NCBI GenBank assembly: GCA_039654915.1
Contig: CM077597.1
Span: forward strand, 92,754,001-92,818,000
From: Aquilaria yunnanensis
Taxonomy: Eukaryota; Streptophyta; Magnoliopsida; Malvales; Thymelaeaceae
Direction of reading: 5' to 3'
Length of the DNA stretch: 64,000 nucleotides
The notes under the pieces are model-generated. The model did no database searches and was not told where the DNA came from. It saw only the letters and a program-made list of their open reading frames with translations. Below, piece after piece: positions 10,239 through 20,669 of this stretch. Both the position numbers and the translations under genes were made by a program. Each line of letters begins with the position of its first letter. Position 1 is the first letter of the stretch.

Positions 10239-12295
10239 CAATGGTGGCCAATAGGCCCGGACTGGCTCGGGTCAAACTCGGCCGGACACAGTCAAACCCG
10301 GGCTCAGCCCAGCACGGAACAGGCTTGGGAGGTGGCGGGGTGAACATCAAGCTGGAAGAAGATGGGGGCCCAAAATAGCACGAATCGGCCCAATAGGCCG
10401 TTCAACCTGGATCAGACCGGATTGGCCCACAACTCGGCCGAGCCGAGCCAGGTCGGACGTTTCCAGAAAACCGTTGCAGATTTCAAAATTTAAAAAAAAA
10501 ATGGTAAAATGACAGCCAACCCCTCTAACGGCTCCAGACTATTTTTTTTTTCCCAGACTTTTTTACCGTCTATCAACAACCACTAACCAAATTTTCCTTT
10601 TCTTATAAATAGCCAGCCTCCTTCCTACATTTTCTCACACCAATTCTCTCTTCTCCAATCTCTTACAATATTCTCTCATTCTCTCTACTATCTCTCCCCA
10701 AGTTTTTTAATCTTTCACTAATATTTTTTTAATTTCCTCCCAATCATCTCTAGATCTCTTCAATTATTTTCTTCCACTAATGGCTTCACGATGGAAGAAC
10801 TCTGGCAAGGGCAAAGGTGTTGCCTCCTCCTCCTCCTCCTCCGCCACCAGGGTCGGTACATTTCTATGAGGACCTTTGTTCCACAAAAACCTAGGCCCGC
10901 ATTCACGAGCAATTGACGACAACGATCCCAACATTGACATAACGGCGTACAACCTAGGCCTTGACGATCAACTTTCCGATGATGACGTCGAAGAAATTCC
11001 ACCAACCCAAGGTGGCACTAAAAGGTCCCAACGGATGCCATAAAGCGAGCAACCCAAGCGGACTCAAGTCAAGAGTGAGAATTTGAAGGCTTTCGTTTAG
11101 GCCCATTTTGAGCGAGTTTAGGAAGGTGATACAAGGTATGCCAAGTACAAACACTGTGACAACAAATTTGCACACAAATTGAACTCCGGGACGGGCACCC
11201 TCATGTGGCACTTGAGCAAAGTCCATGGAGACAATGGCGACATATCCGGTGGACAAATACAATTGATGGGTGTTGGGAGCTCCGATGGTCTAGGTATTTT
11301 TCGATTTAATCCAAAAACTGCTAGGCAATATTTAATTAATTGGATGATAATTACACAAAAACCATTTAAACACGCTGAAGATGAATAGTTAGAAAGATTC
11401 ATCCAAGAAAATTTAAATCCTGCTTATAAAAAAATGACTAAGCAAACAGCTAAGAGAGAAAGCTTTAAACTGTATAAAGCTAGTAGAAGTGATTTGTAAG
11501 CATATTTTTCTACCATTGATCATTGTCTGTCATTTACATATGATATGTGGACATCTTCAATAGGACAAAACTACTATTGTGTCACTGCTCATTGGATAGA
11601 TGATGAATGGGTTATTCATGGATTCTTGCTTTCAAATGTATGGAATCTGATCATACAAGTTAAAACATTTTCAATTGCATTATTGAAAGTTTGCGTGAAT
11701 TTTTTGTTGCCAATAAAGTTTTCTCTATTTCTTTTGACAATGCTTCAAACAATGATTCGGCTGTAAAAAAAATTGATAAAATAAATAAAATCACCACATG
11801 ATGGAAAATTTTTTCATGTTCGTTGCTTGTATCACATTTTGAATTTATATATTCAAAATGGTTTACAACAACTGCAAAACCAAATCAAGTCAATTCGAAA
11901 TGCTTTACTTTTTGTTAAAACAAGAAACAAATTGGCTTATGAATTTAAAATATTTTGTATTGAAAATGGGGTGAATTTTTCTTGGAAAAGGTTTAAAATT
12001 GATTACTCCACTCAATGAAACTCAACATTTGAAATGTCAAATGATGCTCAACCATGGGCATATCTTTTAACTCGATTTTTGAACTCAAAAGTGCAAAGCG
12101 ACTGGCTAACAGATGAGGTTTAGGAAAAATGTTTTAAGTTAGTTGAGTTGCTTAAATATTTTTATGAGGTAACAAATTTTTTCTCTGGGGTTTATTATCC
12201 AACAATGCACCAAACAATGTTATATTTTGTGATATTATAAACACTTCAAGTCTTAGAATTTTTTGAGCGCGGAGTGGTTTTTAATGATCCTTGAA
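10239..12295 (+). mobile_element. hAT DNA transposon, decayed and 3'-truncated
   Basis: The left end CAATGGTGGCCAATAGGCCC resembles plant hAT termini. It is followed by a GC-rich subterminal zone with many ggcccg/cgggcc and gcccaa words in both orientations (10250-10460), a CT-rich leader, and a broken hAT transposase frame. The right end was not found: hAT coding similarity stops near 12295, where a copia-like LTR tail begins. It therefore cannot move by itself. Confidence 0.75.
10780..12295 (+). pseudogene. hAT transposase (BED zinc finger) pseudogene
   Basis: The start ATG is at about 10780. The first part is MASRWKNSGKGKG with a Ser run, then an acidic region. At 11140-11230 there is a BED-finger signature, YAKYKHCDNKF, then WHLSKVHG. 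Catalytic-core pieces follow: FTYDMWTSSIGQNYYCVTAHWIDD (11530-11610; the D and W are typical of hAT), FHVRCLYHILNLYIQNGL (about 11815) and WLTDEV/KCFKLVELLKYFYEVTNFFSG (about 12100). The frame is cut by several stops and frameshifts, and the C-terminal dimerisation domain is missing. Confidence 0.85.
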
Positions 12296-12299
12296 AAAA

Positions 12300-12632
12300 A
12301 CTAGAGATAGTGGTTTCTAGTTAGCCTTTGTGAAAACCAGTGATTAATTATGTGTAAATCTTGAAGAAAACAACATTTTAATTTTGATCAAGAGATAGTG
12401 GAATAACTTTTAAGTAGGCAAGCTTGAGAAAAGACGTAGACTCCTATTGATGGCGTTGAATCTCTATAAATCTCAATACACTATTTTTCTTATCTCACTT
12501 TATATTTTGCTCATACTTGCTTAGTTTGTTCTTGAATCTTTGGTTGAATGAATTTGGTTGTAAAATTTGATTTTGCCAAAGTTTTTAAAGCAACCAATTC
12601 ACCTCCTCTTGGTTACACTTGGGCCAACTTTT
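12300..12632 (+). mobile_element. 3' part of a copia-like LTR
   Basis: The tail reads gcaaccaattcacctcctc, then ttggttacacttgggccaac, close to the common 3' end of plant Ty1/copia LTRs, which end in ..ccctcttggg...ca. It is preceded by a T-rich U5-like stretch. No 5' half, internal domain or partner LTR is present. It joins F-box relic C directly. Confidence 0.5.
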
Positions 12633-12654
12633 TTTAAGGCTTCCACCTGCTTCC

Positions 12655-13312
12655 TACTTTCTACTTGTACTCCCCTTTCATTGAGAAATCCATCTATCTG
12701 CGACTAGGCTTGCCTCGTTTTATTAGGGGGCTCACAGTGTCCTATCCTCCAACTTGTTCTGATTGTGTTTTTTTGCCTTTTTCGATTGCATCTTGAAGTT
12801 GTGTGTTTACACTTGTCGCCTTGGTGACAAGAATTGGAAGAAATATGGCATTGACCTTGGTCTTGAGAGCGTTCTTGGGCAACCAATATTGGAGATTTTG
12901 ATGTATCTTAAAGGAAGCTTCTACTACCTGTTTCGTGGTGGCCACCTGGTGGCCTTTAAGGTTGCTGACAAATCATGGGAAGTGTTTGCCGATTCTAAGC
13001 CTTCAGAAGCGCCACACCTCTCTTGTAGATATCATGACTTAGCTGAATGTGATGGCGATAACTTGTTGGTGCCCTACTTTTGCCTGTTGAAATCACAAAG
13101 AGATCGTAGTTGCAGTGTGTGGAAATATGAGTGGGCGGAGAGGGGTTGGAAGAAGATGAACAATTTGGGTGGACAGGTGTTATTTTTATTGCTCTTATGA
13201 TGGGCACCTCCAAAAATAATTTTTGCGGGATGGGAAGTTCCATTGCTTCCACATGATTCTGGTTCTGCATATTTGTATTGGATTACGTACACACCCACCG
13301 TAACAAGTTTGA
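12655..13312 (+). pseudogene. F-box/DUF295 relic, copy C (3' half)
   Basis: Starts at TCPLSLRN/LYSPFTEK-equivalent sequence (tgtactcccctttca at 12666), matching copy A codon about 135 onward, and runs to the 3' flank. It keeps the exon part lost from A (PPTCSDCVFF, then VYTCRLGDKNWKKYGIDL), with a shift between frames at a T run near 12768. The longest frame, 12763-13200, contains LKGSFYYLFRGGHLVAFKVADKSWEVF, CDGDNLLVP and VWKYEW, then breaks where about 70 bp are missing. The F-box is absent. Confidence 0.85.
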
Positions 13313-14195
13313 AGCTGCATTTAGGACAAATTAGAGCAGAATACGATGAAATTATATAATGGATTTCTAGATTTTTAAGACCTTTATAGATATGGAGAGC
13401 ATAGTGCCAGCTTCTCTGTTGGAATCACCAAGTAGTTGCACTGACGAGCAGGTGGATAGAGTTAAGAATCTCCATCCAATGCCTTCGGTACTGTTTGTGC
13501 TCAATACTAAGTAATATTTCCTTAACTTTTACGATAATGAGAGAATCTGTCTAGCAACCATTGTACGATAGTTTCTGGTTCTACTAGTAGAAGAAAAAGA
13601 AGCTCCAACAATTGAAGTCATGTATGGGTTTTGGCATGTTATTCATGAAAGGTAACGAGGAAGAGTTCTTCAAATCATATATTTTATTTGCTCCAAGATA
13701 GAGTAGACTTTAGAAATTTTGTTTCTGGAAAATTTTTCTGCGTAATTTGAAGTTTTCCTATGGAGTCTTAGAGTATTTTCTATATGTATAAACATAATAT
13801 ACAATTCTTTGTAACTATCTAAGGCTCTTATCTCTTTGGTGAGAAATTTATTAGAGATTCATTTCTATAGAAATATTAAAATCTTAAACATTATATCTTT
13901 CATAATTAGAGAGATTTATTTAAAACAGTAACCAAATAATGACTACCTTATCTATTTCATAAATACAGATATTTGTTTAAAAAGGTAACTCTTTTCCTTT
14001 AATAATAATTATCAACATAAGTTTCACCGTTAATTGTGGACGCCCACCCTGACAGATGGTATAACACCTCCAAATACCCATAGTTAAGGTTGAGCCAATC
14101 ATGGATCACTATTATTTAATCTACTTCTTGATAAGCTGGGAGGTTAATTAATTTTATTAGGAAAACTATAGAAATCCGTCTGAGTTTTGGTCTTA
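13313..14195. other. Duplicated 3' spacer of the F-box array (copy after C)
   Basis: Alignable with the 3' flank of A for the first about 80 bp and with 8496-9235 after B over most of its length. No genes. Confidence 0.7.
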
Positions 14196-14277
14196 CTTAC
14201 ACTTTGACGTCTCTATTTTAAAAAAGTACACTTTACACCTACCCCATTTACACTGCTAGACGTCAAACTTTTAACCT
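14196..14277. mobile_element. Truncated fold-back MITE, cut by the LINE
   Basis: Matches the left arm of the MITE at 9236-9540 (ttacactttg.., aaaaaagtacactttac, ttacactgct). The match stops exactly at the LINE poly(T) start. The right arm was not found beyond the LINE, so insertion was accompanied or followed by a deletion. Confidence 0.6.
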
Positions 14278-14410
14278 TTTTTTTTTTTTTTTTTTTGAAC
14301 GGCAAACAAGATAGAATTTATTGATAATTTAGAATAGAGTACATGCTAGAATAGGCAGAGGCTAATCTAGTTTGGCCCCTGGTGGAACCAACCTCTTCAC
14401 AACCTTGCAC

Positions 14411-14968
14411 CTAAACCCAATTCTTAACAGCCAAGTAAGGATCACAAACCCATTCAACCCGCACACACTTTAATTTGTCACTCCTATTCACTATCCAGAT
14501 AAAAGAGAAAAGCTGAATTTCCAGCAAAATCTGAGAACTAAATTTCCTACAGTTTTTGAACAAGAAGTTGTTTCTACTGTCCCAAATTCGCCAAAGCACT
14601 ACATAATTTACAGCAACCCAAACCTTTTCTTGCTTTTTATTTAACGGTTTATCCAACTGAATGTTCAGAGAGTCCAAAATTATGTCACCCGCCTCTTTGT
14701 AAACTTTCCACCACTGTAGAACTTGACCCTACAATGCCGAAGCCTTGTTGCAGCAAGCTAAAACGTGATCCACTGATTCTGCATCCGCTTCACAGAAAGG
14801 GCAGAGCATATTCTCCAACGCGATCCCCCGAAGTATCAAGTTCAGTCTTGTAGGAAGGTTGTAATGAAGGGCTCTCCAAACACAAATATTCACCTTGCTT
14901 GGTACCCAAGAATTCCACATTGTAGGATGAGACGAAGCCACCTGACAAAACAGAACATTGTCCAACAT
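14411..14968 (-). pseudogene. LINE 1 zf-RVT domain and C-terminal tail
   Basis: Frames 14729-14968 and 14411-14677 read KVNICVWRALHYNLPTRLNL, then CPFCEADAESVDHVLACC, the C-x2-C...H-x4-C metal-binding motif found after plant L1 reverse transcriptases, then VNYVVLWRIWDSRNNFLF. Broken between the two frames. Confidence 0.85.
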
Positions 14969-15219
14969 TCAAGACAGCTGTTTCACCAAGAAGATTCCCT
15001 TCAGGTTATGATGCCACATCCAGCGATCAGCTCCTCCTGTATTAAAAGTTACTACGGCAAGTAATTGTTGCAACTCTTCAAACTCACCTATTTCTCTTCC
15101 CCTCAACTCTCTCCTCCAACGCCACCTCCAAGAGACACTCCTTTCCTCATAACCCTTTTTTTCCCTAACAAAACACTCCTTTTGATCCTCCAAATTGAAC
15201 AATCTAGGGAATCTACTCC

Positions 15220-15227
15220 TTAAACAC

Positions 15228-15263
<36 letters not shown>

Positions 15264-17150
15264 TATGTTCCCAGAATTTTATTTTACTACCATTACCTAA
15301 ACTCCAACTAAAAGAACCAAAAAATTCCACGCCACTGTTTTCCAAGTCAAACCATGATTTTACAATATTTAACCAAACTCCTGAGCCACCACCACCTCTA
15401 CCTACGATCCTGTCTATCCCCCCAGATTGCCCATAAATGGACTTAATCACTTCCACCCACAACACCCTTTCTTCTGACTTGAACCTCAACCACCACTTTC
15501 CTAAAAGTGACAAGTTTTTGGCCTTTAAACTACCCACACTGAAACCCCCTGTCTCTCTACTTGTTAAAATTTTATTCCAAGCTACCCAACACAACTTTCT
15601 ACCCTCCCCAACCCCACCCAAAAAGAAAAGCATTCTTTTACTCTCCAATTTTTTAAGAACACTCGCAGGGGTCTGAAAAATAGAGAAGAAATACAGGGGT
15701 AAGCTTCCTAACACAGATTTGATCAGGGTCAGCCTTCCTCCAAAAGACATCAATTTTGATTTCCAGAGACTTAATTTAGCGCTCACTCTGTTCACCAAAT
15801 CTTGCCAAGATTTACCCCTGCTCATATTCGACCCCACCGGTAAGCCCAAGTATATGACAGGCATTTTTTCCGTACTAAAATTCATCTTCTTTGCCAGGAT
15901 TTCCACCTCTGAAAAGTCAACACCAATACCAAACAGTTGCTCTTCTGATAATTAACTTTCAAACCAGAAGCTGATTGTAAACAGTTCAATAATCTCATCA
16001 AATTCAAACCATTTATCACCAACCAACTGCCCAAGAATAACGTATCATCAGCATATTGGAGATGAGACACCTTAACATTATCATTTCCAACTCTCGCCCC
16101 CTGAAACAGATTTTTGTGTTCTGCCTCTTCCATCATCACGTGAATTGCTTCTGTAACAATCAGAAAGAGAAATGGAGATAAAGGATCTCCTTGACGCACC
16201 CCTTTCTCCATGCCAAAATCTTGCGTAGGACTGCTGTTTACCAATACTGAAATTCTTGACGATTCCAGACATTCCCGAATCCACTTCCTCCATTGACAAC
16301 CAAAATTCATCTGCTCCATGATAGAGTCCGAAAAATCCCAATTAATTGAGTCATAAGCAGCTCCATATCTACCTTGAACATAAATAATCTTTGTTTTTTT
16401 TCTTTTTGCCCAATCAACCACCACATTTGGAATTAGAATACCATCAAGAATTTGTCTACCTTTGATGAAGCCTGTTTGAACTTCACTGATTAAGCCTGGG
16501 CTCACATGTTGCAGCTGTATCGCCAAGATTTTTGTGATAATTTTATATTGACACCTGATAAGGGTAATCGGGTGATAGTCTTTTAAAGAAACCGGGTCCT
16601 TGGACTTTGGTATCAAGGTGACAAATGATGAGTTACAGCCCTTCACTAACTTCCCGGAATCGTCAAACCATTTGACAGCCCTAACCACATCATTCTCCAC
16701 CACCTCCCAATTTTTTCTTAGAAAATTAAAAGAAAAACCATCCGGACTAGGTGCTTTAGATCCCCCACAACTCCACACTGCCTCCTTAATTTCTTCAACA
16801 GTAATTGGTCTTTCCAACCCTTTCTTTAATTCTTCTGATAATCTCTTAAATCTTGCATTGATGAACCTTGGCCTAGCATGCTTTTGTTCTTGAAAATTCT
16901 GTCTGAAAAAATTAAAAATCTCTTGTTTTAAGACCTCTGGTTCCTCTCCCCATCTTCCGTTTATGCAAAGACCATTTAACTCATTTCTTCTGAATCTTCC
17001 TCTGACAATTGAGTGAAAAAAACTGGAGTTCTCATCGCCTTCTTTTGCCCAATTGACTCTAGATTTTTGTTTGAGCATAGCCTCCTTGATTTTTTGCTTC
17101 TCCCAATATTTCAACAAGGTTCCAGATCTTAACCGCTTTTCCACCTCCAA
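15220..17150 (-). pseudogene. LINE 1 reverse transcriptase region
   Basis: The frame 17150-15882 (422 aa) contains the L1 RT core: KAPSPDGFSFNFLRKNWEVV, SFVTLIPKSKDPVSLKDYHP, GVRQGDPLSPFLFLIV and the catalytic HLQYADDTLFLG. A shift near 15900 moves to frame 15906-15220, which continues with MPVIYLGLPVG, GGRLTLIKSVL and WLNIVKSWF. The polymerase motifs are intact but the frame is interrupted. Upstream it continues from the endonuclease and downstream into the zinc-binding tail. Confidence 0.9.
15230..15260. repeat. 31-base pure poly(C) (poly(G) on the LINE sense strand)
   Basis: An uninterrupted run of 31 C between cacaa and aattatg, inside ORF2 of LINE 1. In the LINE frames it gives a polyglycine stretch between KFWEHNW and LCLRSRFPRLFNL, where relatives have only a few residues, and it shifts the frame. 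Confidence 0.95.
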
Positions 17151-17155
17151 TAAAT

Positions 17156-17957
17156 CTACAGTTTTAAAACCAGCTTCAACTTCTGAAGTTTTAATCTGAA
17201 GATGTTTCCTAAATTTGCCCCCTCAACCTCTTCGGCCCAGGCTTCCTTGATGACCTCATGAAAATCTTTGTGCTTCATCCAAACGTCAAAAAAACATAAA
17301 GGGATATGCCCAAAATCAACATCCTTCACTTTTAATAAAACAGGACAATGATCAGATATTGTTCTCTTCAACGCCCAAGCACAAGCTTTCGGCCAACACT
17401 GTAAAAATCTGTTTGAAACCAACAACCGATCAAGTTTGCTCATTTTTTATCCCTCCTTATTGTACCACGTATATTTCCTACATGCACTTGTTTCGTCAAA
17501 TCTACTTCCTCTTCTTTCTTCTTTAAATCTCACAGCATTGAAGTCCCCAAATATCAGCCAGATCCCCTCTTTACCACTCTTAACTTCCAAAAATCTTCCT
17601 CCAGACTTCACCCTTCAGTCGCTCGTCTTGCAGAGCATAAACATTTACTATTGTTATCAGTTCAGGACACCCTTCCCAATACCCCGAAACACCAATAAAA
17701 ATTTCATAACCAAATTGGTCTACCATATCCCAGGCACAAATCAAACCACCAAACTGTCCCACAGAATCGTGTTTGAAGAAATCAAAATTGCCAATTCCCC
17801 ATATGGACCTAACCTTACTCACAAACTCAGAATTTCCAGCAAACATTGTTTCTTGTAACCCCAGAAATTCCACTTTCTCTTTGCCACATAACTCCTTAAC
17901 CAGTCTGCATTTTACATGCTTCCTAATTCCTCTCACATTCAATGATAGAAACTTCAT
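17156..17957 (-). pseudogene. LINE 1 AP-like endonuclease region
   Basis: Begins at MKFLSLNVRGIRKHVKC with the L1 endonuclease opening (SLNVRG) and has FLGLQET with the expected E. The second frame, 17443-17156, ends the domain with SKLDRLLVSNRFLQCWP and ISDHCPVLLKV (the SDH catalytic motif). The frame is broken between 17580 and 17443. Confidence 0.9.
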
Positions 17958-18059
17958 TTATTTCGAAAAAACACCCTTCCTTACCATTCTTTAACCAACT
18001 AACTATACACTGGATTGTTTCAAGATTTCCCTTCACCAGACACAACCTCATTTCTAGCC

Positions 18060-19240
18060 ATGCCTTCCATCTCAAACCCCACCATTTCACCTACCTTCCT
18101 GATACATTCTTCTTACCTTGACAAACTATCGGCAACCTCCGTAGATTCATTTTCTTGACAATAATTATCTTTCAAAAACTTTGAATTTCTAAAAGCAACC
18201 AAGGAATCAGTAATGGACTGACCTGCGATGGTCCCTGAACTGGAAGTTGAAGTCTTCGAACCCTTCGAACCTCTGCTGCATTTTTGGTCTGATTTTCTCT
18301 TCCATTCTCTGCCCACCTTCGATCTCGCCATGAATTTCATCGTTCGAACGCTTGTGCGCCCACACCAGCCTCCTGTTTTCTCCATCACCACAGGAACGTG
18401 TTTGTTTTCGGTTTTTCTCTGCTTAATTTGTTTCCTCCGATGGTCCCCTGTTTCTGCGAATTCCCCTCTGCTTCTCGCCACATTAACTTGGTTTTGGGCG
18501 CACAAGGCCCATCTTCTGCACACCCCAATTTCGTAACCTGCTGCTGCTCCATTTCATCCAAATTAAGAAGGCCCAATTCTGGCCCATTCACTAAACAATT
18601 CACTTTTGGCATTTTCTGCAAAGACTTCTCTTCTCTTCAATGCCACAACTGTCCTCATTAATTTGGCCGGAAAAACGTGTGTCAATCAATAAATTGACAC
18701 CAGCAGCCTCCGAATTTGAAATTTGTTCAGCGAAATCCGGCACCACATTTGCACTTTTCAAAATTTCCTTTAGACTTTCATTAATTCCTTCATTGGATGA
18801 AACATCATCTTCTTCCACGTTTCCCACCTCCAGGTTACAGATTCATCTTCTTCGACTTCTGATAGAAAATCACACTGAGAAACTGATTCATCTCGTGAAC
18901 CAAAAACAACCACATGAGATATATCTTCATAGATTCTAACTTCATATAACTTGTCATCAACTTTGATTTTAACAATTGAGAAGATGTTATCCATGCAATG
19001 TGTTAAAACACACACTTTCCCAATGCAAACTTGATCCCTTGTTTGAGTTATTTAGTCAACTGATTATACCCTTCCCCACTTCACCCCCCTATCGTTTCAA
19101 AGGAATCTTTGCACCAAGCGTGTAGCGGTAAGCCTTCCACATTCAGCCAAACAATTCTTCCTGGACTATTAGCATTTGAAGACCAAGGAGCCTATCCAAG
19201 AGAACCGTTCAAGTAACCATTCTTATCCATCTTCTAGCCT
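18060..19240 (-). pseudogene. LINE 1 ORF1 remnant (DUF4283-type)
   Basis: In broken frames it reads RIVWLNVEGLPLHAWCKDSF (19190-19100), then CVLTHCMDNIFSIVKIKV and YEVRIYEDISH (19015-18910). This matches the end of the DUF4283 domain of plant LINE ORF1 proteins. A low-complexity acidic/serine region follows to about 18110. No zinc knuckle was noticed. It is interrupted by stops and indels. Confidence 0.7.
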
Positions 19241-19445
19241 GGTATCAATCAACAAGAACCATTCTTATCCATCTTCTAGCATGGTATCAATCAACTGCTT
19301 CTTTTGATTTGTTTGCATTCAATCAGAACCCTTACCCCTCCCACATACTTCACTTCGGCCTTCCACATTCAGCCAAACAATTCTATCCAAGAGAACAGTT
19401 CAAGTAACCATTCTTATCCATCTTCTAGCATGGTATCAATCAACT
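19133..19445. repeat. Scrambled short duplications at the LINE 5' end
   Basis: ccttccacattcagccaaac occurs at 19133 and about 19359. aaccattcttatccatcttc occurs three times (about 19217, 19257, 19407), each followed by a variant of tagc(c/a)tggtatcaatcaac. ctgcttcttttgatttg occurs twice. This patchwork of direct repeats ties the LINE 5' end to F-box relic D. Confidence 0.8.
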
Positions 19446-19474
19446 GCTTCTTTTGATTTGCATTTCATCGAATA

Positions 19475-20373
19475 TTGTTTAACTTCCCATCCTCCAACTT
19501 GCTCAAATTGTGTGTTTTTCGCTTTGGTGTTGCCAACTAGAAGTGTTAGGGGAGGTCTTAACCGGGCAGATTCATCAAGCGAGATACAACAAATTGTGTG
19601 TTTTTGCTTTGGTGGATTACACCCCGAAGGTGTTTGCTTACACTTGCCAACTGGAAGTGTTAGGGGAGGTTTTAACCGGACAGATCCATCAAGCGAGATA
19701 CAACATAAAGTCATGGCCTCACACATGTTCCCAAAAACTTAAACCATTGGAACAAGAGACCACAACTATATATATATATCTTACTTGGGAGATTTACCAA
19801 CCATGTGGGATATAGGTCACTTGCATCCTCAACAAGAAGAAGCATGAAATTGAGATTGACATTCATGGCCCCGCGGACAGTTTGATGTTTCTTGAAGGAA
19901 GCTTCTATTGCCTGTCTCGTAGTGGCCAAGTCGTGGCCCTTAAGGTCGCTGACGAATCCTGGAAACTGTTAGCTGATTCTATGCCGTCAGAAGATGCTAT
20001 GCCGTTACACTCTTTTTCTAGACAAAATCGATTGGCTAATTGTGATGGCGATATCTTATTGGTGCCCTTCTTTTGCCTGCTAAGATCACCAAGAGATTGT
20101 GGTTGCAGTGTGTGGAAGTACGAGTAGGCAGAGAGGGGCTAGAGGAAAATGAACAATTTGGGTGGATGGGTGTTATTTGTTAGCCTTGGAAGCTCTAAAA
20201 TCGTGGCACTTGCAGCAGTCGGGGAGCTGGATGGTTTGGCTGATAGGATCTATCTCTCTTTTGGTGGGAACCCTAAAAACTATTTTTCATTGCCGGATGG
20301 GAAGTTTCATTTTTGTAATGATTATGATTATAAAATTGGGTATTGGATTATGCCCCCAACGTTGCAAGTTTGA
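19475..20373 (+). pseudogene. F-box/DUF295 relic, copy D (3' half)
   Basis: Starts with HPPTCSNCVFFAL (about 19491), then contains a duplicated segment. The KKHEIEIDI..DSLMFLEGSFYCL frame (from about 19828) leads into 19882-20127. Two in-frame stops lie between 20127 and 20149; the same frame then resumes to 20373 with MNNLGGWVLF, ELDGLADRIYLS and YWIMPPTLQV, the same end as copy A. The F-box half is missing; the LINE 5' end lies where it should be. Confidence 0.85.
19504..19705. repeat. Tandem duplication inside F-box relic D
   Basis: Two direct copies, about 84 and 118 bp, each starting aaattgtgtgttttt and ending catcaagcgagatacaac. The second carries an extra stretch in the middle. The shared tail contains ggttttaaccgg-type sequence not present in copies A or C. 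Confidence 0.8.
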
Positions 20374-20664
20374 AGCTGCATTTAGGACCAATATGATGAA
20401 ATTATATAATGGTTTTCTTGAGAGGTTTAAGACTTTTTTAGATATGGAGATTTAAGCAGAATATGATGACATTGTTGACCTACGTGCAATTGCACATACA
20501 TTTCTTCAACATCTAACACCATTTTTGCAAGTTAAGAATGTTTTGTTTATACATTCGGTTTACTTGTTGCATCTAACAAGTTGTTAGAACACATATTCCA
20601 CTACTCAAGTTAGAAACGTATCTCATTCCATACTTTTGTATATTTAAAACAATTTGAGTTCTAC
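20374..20664. other. 3' flank of copy D
   Basis: The first about 80 bp match the 3' flanks of A and C (gctgcatttaggaccaat, aaattatataatgg). The rest is AT-rich with no gene and ends at the retrotransposon target site. Confidence 0.6.
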
Positions 20665-20669
20665 ACATT

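Larger units (their letters stand above)
14278..19240 (-). mobile_element. L1-type LINE retrotransposon (element 1), degenerate
   Basis: On the minus strand it ends in a 19-base poly(A), seen as poly(T) at 14278-14296, preceded by ..ataaattctatcttgtttg. Reading 5' to 3' on the minus strand: ORF1 pieces (DUF4283-like, 19240-18060), AP endonuclease (17957-17156), reverse transcriptase (17150-15220) and a zinc-binding RT-associated domain (14968-14411). Several frameshifts inactivate it. The 5' boundary is blurred by local duplications (19133-19445). It inserted into a fold-back MITE inside the F-box array. Confidence 0.9.

Noticed and set aside
15437..15955. Plus-strand ORFs in 14.4-18.7 kb
   Set aside because: They are antisense shadows of the LINE 1 frames, which carry the recognised RT and endonuclease motifs.
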